Assembly: GCA_032690845.1 (NCBI GenBank)
Contig: CM064427.1
Location: 17,929,501-17,993,500 of the forward strand
Reading direction: 5' to 3'
DNA length: 64,000 bases
Origin: Eleusine coracana subsp. coracana
Taxonomy: Eukaryota > Streptophyta > Magnoliopsida > Poales > Poaceae
In this document: positions 32,889 through 43,900 of the stretch, one piece after another
Numbering within the stretch: the stretch's first letter is position 1
How the letters are laid out: each line of letters begins with the position of its first letter
Notes under the pieces: model-generated
Database searches by the model: none
Told to the model about the DNA's origin: nothing
What the model saw: the letters and a program-made list of their open reading frames with translations, nothing else
Program-made: the position numbers and the translations under genes

Positions 32889-34363
32889 TGTTCTGGGCAG
32901 TCCTTTGGGCCATGGTACTGTAGCGACCCATGGTACTGTAGCGTCATCCTTACTTAGCCCTCAAGCTAGGTTATTTAGGGATAGGATCAATTGGTTAGGC
33001 TTAGGGCCGGCTCTACCTTTATATAAACAGAGGTACAACAGTCATTTAGAAGCAATCAATCAATAAAGAAACAATTCTCCTCATCCCCTAATGTCTCCCA
33101 AGCTCTAGGTAAAGCTTAAGGCCTAATTATCCTACCCCATTACATCTGGTATCAGATTGCCAACAATCCCTTCTCATGGCTTCTATTGCCAAATTACCAC
33201 AAAAATCGTACTCTGATATGAGCCTTAGAGAGCTGATCGATCTGCTTACGACACGACTAGAAGCAAAGGAGGCTGCCAACTGTACTGTAGTGCTAGCCCA
33301 ACCTATTATGGTTGTGCCTATAGCAGAAGACAAGAAGCTAGAATGTTTGGCGGAGCTGGTCCAAACTGTTGTGCAGGTGCCAAAGGCGCCTATCCCTTCG
33401 ACATCGCCGTTCTTGGCTGTCCCAACTGTACCCTTGCTGAGGAAGAAGACCAAAAGAAGAAGAAGAAGAAGGCTACTGTTGCACCACATCTTCGACCGAT
33501 GACTTGCTTTAAGCATTGCGGAATGCGTTGGAAGTGCAAGGTATCTCGGTGTCCTCTCTGGCCAATCACTAATCATGCATGTGGTGTCAAGAAGGGTGCC
33601 ATTATGCTGGTTCCTAACGAAATTGACTACTTCTTTATTGACATCAAGCAATGTGAAGACCTCCCTTCCTTCACCATCTAATACCGTTCCTAGTCACCCA
33701 CTGACTTTTCATCGATGCCAAGAAGCATGCTAGGTCGCTGCACGTGTTAGAGCTAACAGTTCTAAGAGTTTTCCATGGGAGCCTGGAGAAATTGTTGTTC
33801 TTGTCTTGCTGCTGCAGTATGTGGTTACCAGGGGAGCTACAGTATGGCCACAAAAATCTGAAGTTTGCAATTATAAAATAAGTCGAGATGTAAAAGACTT
33901 ATTTTTAGGTATTTTAGTTTTATTTAGAAATCAATCCAGTTGTTGCAGAACGAAGGCTCCACAGCTCGAGGGCGAGCTGCATCTCAAGGGGGAAGGAAAA
34001 GGGACCAGGATGACAAGAGCGTGATACAGAGCTCAGCCGTGGCCACCACCACAGCTCGAGGACGAGCTGTCTTGGAAGGAGGGATGGAGATGTTATGGGC
34101 AGACCTTTGGTCCGTGGTACTGTAGCGGTCCGTGGTACTGTAGCGGCATGGATACTGTAGCGTCACCCTTACTTAGCCCTCAATTTAGGTTATTTAGGGA
34201 TAGGATCAATTGGTTAGGCTTAGGGCTGGCTCTACCTCTATATAAACAGAGGTACAACAGTCATTTAGAAGCAATCAATCAATAAAGAAATAATTCTCCC
34301 AATCATCCAATGTCTCCCAAGCTCTAGGCAAAGCTTAAGGCCTAATTATCCTACCCCATTACA
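32889..34363 (+). mobile_element. Small LTR retrotransposon D (1.5 kb), non-autonomous
   Basis: LTRs of 256 bp (32889-33144) and 273 bp (34091-34363) begin TGTT(C/A)TGGGCAG and end CCCCATTACA. Each carries TATATAAACAG. A Met-tRNA-type primer site TCTGGTATCAGA follows the first (33145-33156), and a purine-rich GGAAGGAGGGATGGAGA precedes the second. Flanks TTGTT (32884) and TTATT (34364) differ by one base. The 0.95-kb interior has no RT or integrase. The GCTCGAGGACGAGCTG motif near its 3' end is common in gypsy-type elements. It lies in an intron of the CACTA A gene. Confidence 0.83.
33176..33502 (+). CDS. Short hypothetical protein of element D
   Basis: A 108-residue frame starts about 30 bp after the primer site (MASIAKLPQKSYSDMSLREL), where gag would start. 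It has an acidic/hydrophobic first half and a KKTKRRRRRR run. No CCHC knuckle or family is recognised. It may be a remnant of gag or a chance frame. Confidence 0.25.
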   Translation: MASIAKLPQKSYSDMSLRELIDLLTTRLEAKEAANCTVVLAQPIMVVPIAEDKKLECLAELVQTVVQVPKAPIPSTSPFLAVPTVPLLRKKTKRRRRRRLLLHHIFDR

Positions 34364-35128
34364 TTATTACATATAGCGACCACTAGATATGTGTGATGAT
34401 CATCCCTAGCAATAGTTACATCCTCGTGCTTGACAGTTTGGACAAAGATCCAAAAGAGTATATGAATTCATCCGAGTTGTGAATTTGTAATGTCTCTACC
34501 CAGCAACTAGTACTTATACCACTAACTTATTATGTTCTATCTAACATTTCTTATGCCACATAATAGTGCTTTCAAAGCTTATACCAAAAAACCGGATATG
34601 CCATACAACCCAAAACGCCCGACGAATATGTTTGTTCGTCACAACTTTCTGGTATACATACAACTTCAATTTGTTGTTTTTTTTATATTGTCTTGAATCA
34701 TATGTACTAAATCAACTTGTTCCTGTCATATTGTAGTGCAACAAGCAATGTCCTGGATCAGTTCATTGTGAATATTACACTTGCTTATATATGGCTAGCT
34801 CAACAAAGTACTTGCAAGAGATCAATGACAAACCTACAAAAGATGTAAGTTTATTTACTTGCACTACTTTTTCTAATCATGTTTGCTTGTATTCTATTCT
34901 ATCATTGTGTAAGTCTTTCACATTGTATGTACTGCGCAGCCACAGAAACTTATCCCACGTGAAGCACCCTCTTTCACTGACGAACAAATATAGGACAGGA
35001 TGGTGCATGTGATTTGTGGATTCACCCTAAACCAAGTCATCCATCCTTCCGGTGATTACTTTGACAACGATGGAAATTTGGTTGGGAAGAAGGCACTTGC
35101 ATTTTTTGAACGGTGGAAGAATAAATGA
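34364..35128 (+). pseudogene. CACTA A ORF2 C-terminus, Ulp1-like protease domain
   Basis: Three blocks match the cysteine-protease (Ulp1/C48-like) end of CACTA ORF2 proteins: VMIIPSNSYILVLDSLDKDP (about 34396), AYTKKPDMPYNPKRPTN (34578) and CNKQCPGSVHCEYYTCLYMA (34737, catalytic Cys). The last exon (about 34994-35128) ends FFERWKNK. The usual His-Trp before the first block reads CAC TAG here, a stop in place of Trp. CACTA R retains His-Trp at the same place. Confidence 0.7.
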
Positions 35129-35479
35129 CATTTTTGTGGGGGTCAAACTGTCACCCAATGAACATATTCTCCAAGATTGAATTGTTGTACATTGACACCT
35201 TGTTTACTTCTGCACTGAGACATTGATTTTTGTCATTTTTGAGACAGCTTGCATATAGTTACCCTTGTTTGTATCATTTGTACCATAAACTTGTTGTGTA
35301 TGGCAGTTTTGATATTATTGTTGATGGACAAATATGACAAATTAATCTGTTATGAATCTGTCTATATGTTGTTATATTATCTGTCTATATGCTGTATTAT
35401 TATATGCCTATATGCTGTTATGGTTATGAATCTGGAATATATGGGGCAGCTAAAAAAAAAATCCTGGTACCAAATAAAT
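35129..35479. other. 3' untranslated part of CACTA A
   Basis: AT-rich sequence between the ORF2 stop and the subterminal repeats; no gene seen. Confidence 0.5.
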
Positions 35480-35760
35480 TTAGTCGCGGTCGTGTGAAGA
35501 ATTTAATGGCGGGCTCGTATAGTCGCGGGCAAGATAACGTTAGCTGACTGCTCCTTGGTCCAGAAACCGCTACTGCTTCTGCCAGGTAGTGGCGGTTTTC
35601 ATGAAGTCATACGGCCTACAGCTATTTTCCTTTCGTTAGTCGCGGTTTTCAGCGTGCCACTAATTTCCTATCTCGTAATGACACAATGTTGGTGGCGTTT
35701 TCTATTTCCGCCACTATGGCCACTTTTTGCCCACTGCTGCAGAGCCTTTTTGTAGTAGTG
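35480..35760. repeat. Right subterminal repeats and TIR of CACTA A
   Basis: Repeated TAGTCGCGGTT, GTAGTGGCGGTTTTC, CGCCACTA and GCCACTAA motifs lead to the terminal CCTTTTTGTAGTAGTG. Confidence 0.78.
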
Positions 35761-35763
35761 TCA

Positions 35764-37240
35764 CTTTGGCTTGACTAGTTAAACGACTTAAAACTCAGCT
35801 CAGCTTGATAGATAGTTGGAGCATGCTTGTTAGGCTCGTGAGTGAGGAACACACTATAATTCAAACACTAGATTCTAGTACGATACATTATAATTTAAAC
35901 ATTAGATTCTAGTGAGATGAAATATTTTAACACAAGATATTTAAGAATAAGATGTATAGTTATTAAAAATAGCATATAAATATAATTCAATTTGAAATAG
36001 GTCCTAAAAATAGTAAATATTAACATAATATTTTATATTTTATCGCTAATGATCTTACTTCTTGTGAGTTTTTCAAAGTTCATTGATCGTGCATGCCAGT
36101 TTATTGATCGACTCAGCTTACAAGTTTGACAAGCTAAATTATTAACTTGACTCTGGTTATTTATGAAACAAATCGAGTCGTGCCAAGCCGAGCTAATCAC
36201 GAGTTGAGTCGAATCACGAGCTTTCAGTTTTTCGTCCACCTTGTCTACTCTGCAAGGCGAGGAAGCTAACTGTGACATAAGGCAGCAGCATGAAGCGCTC
36301 AACAGAATGTTTAAACGGAAGCTTTGGAATCTAATAATGAGCCACGCAGAGTCGAGCGGTACAATACTATAAATGGCATATCATCTAATAATAATCTGGC
36401 AAATTTGCTGTTAGACAGTCTTCAATCGTTGTATTTTCTGTAGTGTCTAGTACAATTAAAAATTGTTTGAGTGTCAGTTTTACATATTTCTGCCAAATCC
36501 TTTCTATTATTAAGTATGGCTGTTACCTATAGCAAATACCACATTTTTAAAGTGTCCATCAGCGCATTTTAGCAATAACCCATTCCTGACTAGCTGACTT
36601 TGTAGCTAGTCAGCCGATCAGGAGGTGGACGAGTCTCGCGTCTACGACTGCGTCCAGCAGGCAGCACCTGTTGACTGGTTCGTAACTGTACTGCAGCACA
36701 CTATTCCGTTCCACTTCTACCACATCACTTGCAATCTTCACTATTGCCAGGAAACATCTAGTGCGTTCAGATCAATTTGAAGGCAAGCTGAGTTGAACTT
36801 TTACGATATATAATCTTGTGAGTACAATTTCAGATACCCACTGTTTTTAAACCATGAGCCATCCTTTGCGGCGTGGGCAGGAATAAACATCATTCCAGGT
36901 TTGGCACTAGAAGTCTAGTACCGATCCCTTGTATTAAGAGCATTAGAGAACAGGAGGTTGAAGCGTAATGTAATTGTAACTAAATTTATAGATCTTTGAC
37001 CTTTTGAAAGAAAATTTATAGATCTTCCATATGCCGGGATCCGGAAGTAAGTGGATAAATATTGTGCCACTCATCACTACACGTTGGCCCTACCGGCCGC
37101 TGTCAAGGCAACGACATGAGTCATGGACTCTTCTCATCTGAAGACCCGGCGCGCCGAGGGCATGCATTTTTTGAAGTAATTGTAGAAAGGTCACCTGCAA
37201 GTGGTGAACTAGCTTTCCAGAAAATAAAGACAAAGGAGAA
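35764..37240. other. Region upstream of the U-box gene
   Basis: 35764-36290 continues the repeat into which CACTA A inserted (CGAGTCGTGCCAAGCCGAGC and similar motifs). 36291-37240 contains no recognisable gene. There is a perfect 10-bp inverted repeat at 36586-36613. Part of this stretch is presumably the promoter of the downstream gene. Confidence 0.4.
36586..36613. repeat. Perfect 10-bp inverted repeat with 8-nt spacer
   Basis: CTGACTAGCT, then GACTTTGT, then AGCTAGTCAG. Able to form a small hairpin; no known protein-site match is claimed. Confidence 0.8.
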
Positions 37241-37309
37241 CGATGGGGTACCAGCACTTGAGCGTTTCCACTCGCTTTCTCAACGCCTTCATACTCACCC
37301 CCACTGACC

Positions 37310-37330
37310 TTTTCCGCTATAATGAGAGAA
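37310..37330 (+). promoter_or_regulatory. Possible TATA region of the U-box gene
   Basis: CGCTATAATGAG at about 37315 lies 25-35 bp before the proposed start of the leader. It is a weak TATA match in a suitable location. Confidence 0.3.
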
Positions 37331-37344
37331 ACACACGAGCGTTG

Positions 37345-37540
37345 TATATTGTAGCTATCCTGCTCTTTCCCTGGTCCCTTGTATGCTTCTTGGCTCTGGG
37401 CAGGCGCCAAGGTTTGGTCTCGTCAAGCCCATTCTCCTTTTCACGCGCCAATGTTCTGTAATTTCCGTGCTGAAATCCCTTGGAACGGAAGTGAGTACGA
37501 GCGAGCGAGGCATCCGCAAGATTCACCGTTATCTACGGAG
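37345..37540 (+). other. Probable 5'UTR exon of the U-box gene
   Basis: A moderately GC-rich leader ends ATCTACGGAG followed by the donor GTGAGC at 37541. The matching acceptor (TTTGGACAG) is at 40870, just before the coding ATG. The 5' end is inferred from the possible TATA region. No long frame runs into the coding exons. Confidence 0.45.
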
Positions 37541-37929
37541 GTGAGCTTTCTAGTTCATGATTCTGGTTCTTCTCGTCTTTTCTGCTGTGTTTCTGTTAGC
37601 ATGAGGCTGATCCATGGATCAGTTTGGTACTTCATTTTTGTTTGTACCTGTTAGCCGTCACGATCGTAGGCTAAAGGTTTTGATTTTTTCATTATAGTTC
37701 TGCAGGAAATAGAAACAAAACTCATGTTTTTTTGGAGAGTCATGTTCAATTGTTAAATTTCCATCTGTGAAATTGACAGGTATTTTTCGGACAACTATAG
37801 TTAAGATGTATCCAATAGGTTTCTTAATCATATATCTTGCCATTGATCGCACATGGGAAAGAAATAGAACACTCCCTCTCGTAAAAGAAAAGGAAATGGA
37901 ACACCAATATAGTAGGGTTTAGAAAGATT

Positions 37930-39147
37930 CATTATAACAAAAAGTCCCTTTAGCGACGGAACAAAAATTGACGTAGCGGCGTGGCCAAAGAAAACTGCCG
38001 CTACAGTAGGCTAATATTTTTTACAAATGGCCCATATTATAAACCACCGCTACAAATCAATTTTTAGCGGCGGTTGATAATATGAGCCGCCTCTAAAAAT
38101 CGCCTCGATTTTTAGCGGTGGTTAACAATATGAACCGCCACTAAAAATTGATTTTTAGCGACGGTTCATAATATGGGCTGCCGCTATAAAAATATGAGGC
38201 GCAACACTTTTTTTCTTCTACCACTTTGGCCTAACTAAAGCCTATAAAATATGCCTGGAACACTAACTCGCCACCCCCATCCTCCTCTCTCCCCCCTTCC
38301 GTGCCGCCCCACCAACCATCTCCCTCCTCTCTCCCCACCCCTTCGGCTCTCCCTCCCCTCTCCTTGGCACCCCATGTAGCCCACCCCTCTCCCTCCTCTC
38401 TCCCTGCCCCATCACCTCCTCATCGGCGAGATCCGATGCTCAACGAAAAGGCGACAGCTGCGCGGGCGGCCACGATGGGCGCTCGGCGAAAGGGCGGCGG
38501 CGACGAGCTCCTCTAGAGCAGATCCAACGCTCCTCCCCCTCCCCTATGGAGGCGGGCTCCTCTGGCGGATATGGCGCCTCTTCCCCTCCCAGACGATGCG
38601 GTGGTGGTGGGCTCCTCTGGGGTGGATCCTGCGCCCTTCCCCCGCCCTGATGGCCCTCCCCCTCCCCGATGGCACGGTGGCGGCGGGCTCCTCGGGTGGA
38701 TCCGGCGCCTCTCCCCCTCCCCAATGGCACGACGGCCCTCCCCAACACTACGGCGATGGCGGGCTCCTCTGGGACGCGGATCCGGCACCCTTCCCATCTT
38801 CGACAGTGGCCCTCCCCCTTTCCGACCGCGTGGAGGCGGCGAGCTCCTCTGGGGTGCAGATTCGGCACTTCCCCGTCTCTTTTCGCCAGATCTAGCTGCA
38901 CGGCGTCACGGGCTATGAACGGGTTATGAGCGGGCTACGAATGGGTCAGCGGGCTCCGCCTTTTTTTTTTGTTTTTCCGAGTCAATGGTAGCGGCGGGTG
39001 AAGATGTCACTCGCTGCTACAACCATATTTTTAGCTGCGGTTTGTTTTTCATTTTTCCAGGCTGCCGCTATAAAATATTATTTTTAGCTGTAATTTCACA
39101 GCCGCAGTAACGTATAACTGCTGCTAGAAGCGTGTTTTGTTGTAGTG
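37930..39147. mobile_element. CACTA-like non-autonomous element E
   Basis: The termini are CATTATAACAAAAAG at 37930 and CACTACAACAAAACACG (minus strand) at 39147, flanked by an exact ATT duplication (37927-37929, 39148-39150). Subterminal blocks (37960-38210, 38985-39130) are made of TTTAGCGGCGGTT/AACCGCCACTAAAA motifs. The 0.7-kb centre is GC-rich and has no convincing protein. The ends and subterminal motifs match CACTA R in this window, so E looks like a deletion derivative of that family. Confidence 0.82.
38270..38950. repeat. GC-rich core of element E with degenerate tandem repeats
   Basis: About five imperfect copies of a 50-60 bp unit built on GGCGGGCTCCTCTGGGGTGG ... CCTTCCCC(C/T)TCCCC. 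Long frames exist on both strands, but they are compositional: Pro/Gly/Arg-rich and without a family. Confidence 0.6.
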
Positions 39148-39476
39148 ATTGATGACAAATTTAGGGAACAAAAATAGTTTATTATCTAGGAACGGTTGGT
39201 ACTATTTAGTTAGCTCAAGAATTTAAATTATTTTATTTGTGAATACAAGTACAGAAAACGTATCACTACTTGGTAGAGTTTTATTAGCTACTAGGTTTAC
39301 CTGGTATATATAAGAGAAATAGATAAAAGCACTGTATCGGATAGTGATTAAACTTCAGCTATAACAGGAACTGATGTAGAACTAGCATACACTATGTCGC
39401 GAACAGAAGTTATGGCATGGTAGTTAGCCACTACTTTGATTAACGCCTCCATTGTATGTAATGTAAATTATGTCTA

Positions 39477-39995
39477 TGTAACATCCTGTCTTAGGGCTTA
39501 ATAGGATTGATAGAATACTCATACCAATAAGTTGTAACTTCTTTTTTCAAAACTCATCTCTAAAGAACTGTGAGGTATGCTTGATCTAAAGAAATTTAAG
39601 GATGGGTGACCGACCAGAAAGTTATTCCCGGATGTATATAAGTGAGGACAAAGTACGTAGAAAAGACTCGTATTGGTCTGTGAGGGCAGTCTTGAGGCCT
39701 AAGAGAGCTGTCAGGTGTAAACGGACCTAGCCTCGAAGAGGCGGAATATTACAATTGGTATCAGAGCCGGTCCTCATAGTTTCACGGGTGCGTCTTGTCG
39801 TAGTTGCGCAGACATGATGTGCATGGCTGGTGTGAGCTCAGAGAGTGATCACACAACATGGCACATGCGCTGACACTGGACACACGGACGTGACCACGAG
39901 GATGACCGACCGAGAAGTTATTCTCGGGTGTGTATGAGTGAGGACAAAATATACAGAAAGTAAGCAGACCCGGCCTCGGAGGGACGGGAGTTACA
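39477..39995 (+). mobile_element. TRIM-like miniature retrotransposon
   Basis: A 277-bp LTR (39477-39753, TGTAACATCC...AATATTACA) is followed by TTGGTATCAGAGCC, a Met-tRNA primer site (39755-39768). After about 145 bp comes a truncated second LTR copy (about 39899-39995) resuming at GATGACCGACCGAGAAGTTA and ending GGGAGTTACA. No coding sequence is present. No target duplication is visible, which fits the truncation. Confidence 0.65.
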
Positions 39996-40329
39996 CTCTG
40001 TCACTGATCCAACGAGGCCATTTTAGTGCAGTAAGCACTTTAAAACATCTAGTTCATAAAAGCAAGTGTTCCTGGCTTTTTGTTTAGACCATATTGGTAA
40101 GAGTGGCCAAGACTGAAAGTATGTCGCAAAGATATAGACTGAATCAACACGATTATTTTTGGTTGTAACTTGTAAGATTAGAAAATGCTTGATTGTGTAT
40201 CATCGTTAGCTCTTCGCTTATTATGTAATTACTATGCATAACTTTTAGCGTGAGTCACGCTTTCAGTTAAAAATCATAATGATGAAAACACTGAGACAGA
40301 GAATTCAGATGAATGCTGACTTTTTCGAG

Positions 40330-40718
40330 GAGCGTATCCTTCTATCCTATTTTAACACTTGGCAAAGAGACAGTCTTACCGAGTGGTAGAAGAAACACTT
40401 GGCAAAGATTCATGTTTGTCGAGTGTCCCTAACTGACACTCGGCAAAACCTAACGTCCGATAGGCCAATGACGGACGCCGTTAGAATGTGATGGGCACGT
40501 GCTATGATTATCTGAGTGCGTTGATTTTGTTGAGTGTCTCTGGTGGTTTTTGCCTAGTGTCCTTTCAATTGCACTCGGCAAACACCGAGTTATACCGACT
40601 GCTTCTTGTTTGCCGGGTGTTGTTCGTGCAATCGGCAAACAATTTCTATGCCGAGTGCCGGACGGAATTCTCTCGGCAAACTTGTGGACACTCGGCAACA
40701 TTGGTTTTTCCGGTAGTG
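40330..40718. mobile_element. CACTA fragment with ACTCGGCAAA subterminal repeats
   Basis: At least eight copies of (A)CTCGGCAAA or TTTGCCGAGTG-like motifs lead to the terminus TTTTTCCGGTAGTG at 40718 (CACTACCGGAAAAA on the minus strand). The left terminus was not found, so it is treated as a truncated copy. The frames in it are compositional. Confidence 0.65.
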
Positions 40719-40909
40719 CATCTTGCCGTGTCTTTAAATATATGCTGCTGGCTTTTGCCCCAATAAAACATTTTGATGCTTGTTCTTCCACGGCTATCAA
40801 ATATTGATGTACAAAATTTCATTGCTCAATTTTTTTGCCCACTTATAACTTGTCTTTGACCATTTGGACAGTTGTTTGAACATCTTGGGGTTATTTATTT
40901 CTTTTGTAA

Positions 40910-43900
40910 ATGGAAAACGATACTGAAGAAGCAATTTGTACACCTGGGCTTAACTCCCACACAAAGGTATGCACTTCTATTTCATAGACATATTATTTGT
41001 TTATATAATGTTTTTATGGTTAATACCATCCTTTTCCTCTCCCTCTAATGTTGCATAAAAATTTGAAGTTGCTAGCCACGACATGTGCTCCAAATTTATG
41101 TACAAATGGAATTAATGTATTGTTGTAATTAAATAAAATTCATTAATTGCGTGTGAAAATGAATTTCTTTTTTAGAAGATATTATGTATTCCGAAATTTG
41201 TTCTTTATTTCATATTACATATCTATAGTACTATACTAAGATGTGACTATTCTTTTATAATATTTTAGGTTCACTCCTCGATGTGCAGAAACTTATCTAC
41301 GATGTTGGACAAAGTTTCTTATGTTCTCCCATCAATAGAAGCTGCTCAACCCGGATGCAAAGCGGGTATAGAGGAATTATGCAACCTTTACAGCATAGTA
41401 GACAAAGGGAAACACGTTATCCAGAACTGCATGGAATGTAGCAGTCTTTACTTGGTAAGCTATTCTACTTGTTCTGATAAAGAAAATGCCGTAGCGAAAC
41501 TCTATATTGTTATTCCTTTTACATTTTCGTGGACCTTTTCCATTCATTTCAGGCAATTACATGTGAAGCAACTTCAATGAGGTGTGAAAGGATAAGAAAC
41601 GGATTGAGACGGAGCTTGTTCCTAATCCAAAACATGGTCGAATCATTGTTAGCTAATCAGGTTAGTTTTATATATATTTCTATAATATGCTATTTGCAAT
41701 ACTATTATGATGCTTACTACAATATTTATAGTACTACTATCAGATAAAAAATTCTGTGTCATAATATTTATAGTACTACAATTTCTTGAGTATGAGAGAA
41801 AGCGAATTCCTGGTGAAGATCCATCAGTACTATAACTTTCGACAATATTCTCCTTCAGCTTTCAGATGACATGTTTACACATGGCTATGTATAACAGGTA
41901 GCTGATATCCATAATGATCTTGGAAGTCTGAAATTCATAGTTGACCCAGCAGAAGAGGAGGCTGGAAAAGCAATTCTGGAGATGCTACGGCAGCCAGAAG
42001 CAACCCAAGAACTTGAACTTCAAACATTTCTTCTGGCAGCTTCAAAATTGAATCTGATGTCACCTAAAGCCATCTTAACTGAAAGACGAGCGATCAAGAA
42101 ATTACTTGATAAGATCAGTGGTACTGATCCCAAAAAGGAAGCAATCCTGAAGTATTTCATGTATCTTGTTAGAAAATATGGAAAGAACATCAACACAAAA
42201 AATGGTCCAAAGAAACTGAATCAAAATGTTAATGGAAGTGTGAATACAGGCTTAGATGTTAGTGGCATCAGAACTCAGGAATGCTTTACATCTACAGATT
42301 CCGGTAATGTGAGGTACAGAGATAAAAATAATTTGACAGGAGGACCTATACCACCTCTGGAGTTGTGCTGCCCAATGTCTATGACGCTGATGCATGACCC
42401 TGTGATAATAGAAACTGGACAAACATACGAAAGAGAAAACATTCAGAGATGGTTCAATGAGGGGAACGATACTTGTCCAACAACACACCAGAAGTTACAA
42501 ACCGTAACCATAACTCCAAATACTTGCATGAAGGCCGTTATTTGTAACTGGTGCAAAGATCACGGGCTTGAATACATTTATCTGCCAGAAAACTTTCAGA
42601 GCTACTCTGTATCTAGTTTGAGCAATATCTCAGCACCACTAATAACTGAAAAGAGCAGAGAATACATGCTTGATTCTAGCAGTGCATCTTTTGGATTATC
42701 CAGTGTCAGTTATGCCGCATCCCCCATGAGGGAAGCAGAACAGCCAAAGGCTAGTTTTGATCGATTATATTCGAACGCAAATTACCAGTTGTATTTTTCC
42801 TTCTGCAACTTCGACAAGACAAAGTTCTTGGGTTTCTTTCATGATCTGTCGAAACTTCCTGTAGAACTGCAAAGCAAAGCTGCCAAAGATTTGAAGAATG
42901 TTCTGAACCATGAAAATCAGATTTGGCATTCTATGGTCTCCAATGGCTTCTTGGGAGCATTCCATGAATTTCTAAAGAATGATAGTGGCAGATACACCAT
43001 GCAAGCTCTGAAAACTGGAATTCAGTTTTTTCTTGCTTTTATTTCTAGCGGAAGGTATGAATACTGAAGATGTCTATATTCTCCACTCAAAGTCTGTCGT
43101 GCAAATTCATAGCTTGATCTATAGGTCACCACAATCATAAACCTTAATTTGCAATTGAATTACCTTCTGTACACCTACTATTGTTATTACCTAAGTTTTT
43201 TATGTTTACACCAAAATACGTGGCCCTAATGCATATTTTATTTTGATTTAGGGCGCGGATTCTTTTAATTACGGAAGATATGGTGCGTCTGATTGCATCA
43301 TTACTTGATTCTGAGTTGAAAACGGAAGCTATGCTCATTCTACATGAACTTTTCCAGCAGCTAAATTGTCAAAACTCCAGTGCTATAGGCTCGGTTGTTG
43401 CTCCTTCAGTTTTTCGAGCTTTGGACACTGGGGATAGCAAGTTTCTGGAGCTCGCTCTTAAGATCATTTGCAAGATTTCATTTGATAAAAATATGAAGTC
43501 TTACCTTGTTTCTTCTGGCATAATATCAAAGCTTTCACTACTTCTGGTTGAGGGGAGATTTACAGAATGCTGCTTACATATTTTACGAAACTTGAGTGAA
43601 GTGAAAGAAGTATCAGAACTTATTATCAGAACAGATCAATGCCTCAGTTCCATTTCCGATCATCTAGACACTGGAAGCTGCAATGAACGGGAGCATGCAG
43701 CAGTTATTCTTCTTGCTGTATGTTCCTGCAGAGTTGAGTACTGCTCGCAAGTCATGAAGGAAGGAGTTGTTCCTGCCCTTGTTGACTTGCTGGTGAATGG
43801 AACTAGGGATGCAAAAAATTGCTCAAGTAAGCTGCTTGGGCTTCTGAGGGAATTCCAGCGATGCGATCAGTTCAGTAGTTCGTGTTCAAGGGAGGTAGAT

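Larger units (their letters stand above)
17925..35760 (+). mobile_element. CACTA (En/Spm) transposon A, ORF2-only, with nested insertions
   Basis: Termini are CACTACTACAAACATGCTCT at 17925 and its inverted partner (CACTACTACAAAAAGGCTCT on the minus strand) at 35760. Both are flanked by TCA (17922-17924 and 35761-35763). Subterminal regions are rich in GTGGCGG/GCCACTA motifs. The only gene is an ORF2-type protein on the plus strand; TNP2 transposase is absent, so A was non-autonomous. Of its 17.8 kb, about 12.3 kb is element B (with C inside) and 1.5 kb is element D, leaving a CACTA of roughly 4.0 kb. Confidence 0.88.
37541..40870 (+). other. First intron of the U-box gene, loaded with transposons
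   Basis: A 3330-bp candidate intron bounded by GTGAGC and TTTGGACAG. It contains CACTA-like element E (37930-39147), a TRIM-like element (39477-39995) and a CACTA end with ACTCGGCAAA repeats (to 40718). Without E and the other insertions it would be roughly 1.2 kb. Confidence 0.45.

Noticed and set aside
38301..38929. Several long Pro/Gly/Arg-rich frames in element E
   Set aside because: All six frames are nearly open because of GC-rich repeats. No family resemblance or consistent start.
40450..40807. Frames on both strands in the ACTCGGCAAA repeat region
   Set aside because: They overlap CACTA subterminal repeats and are not coding.
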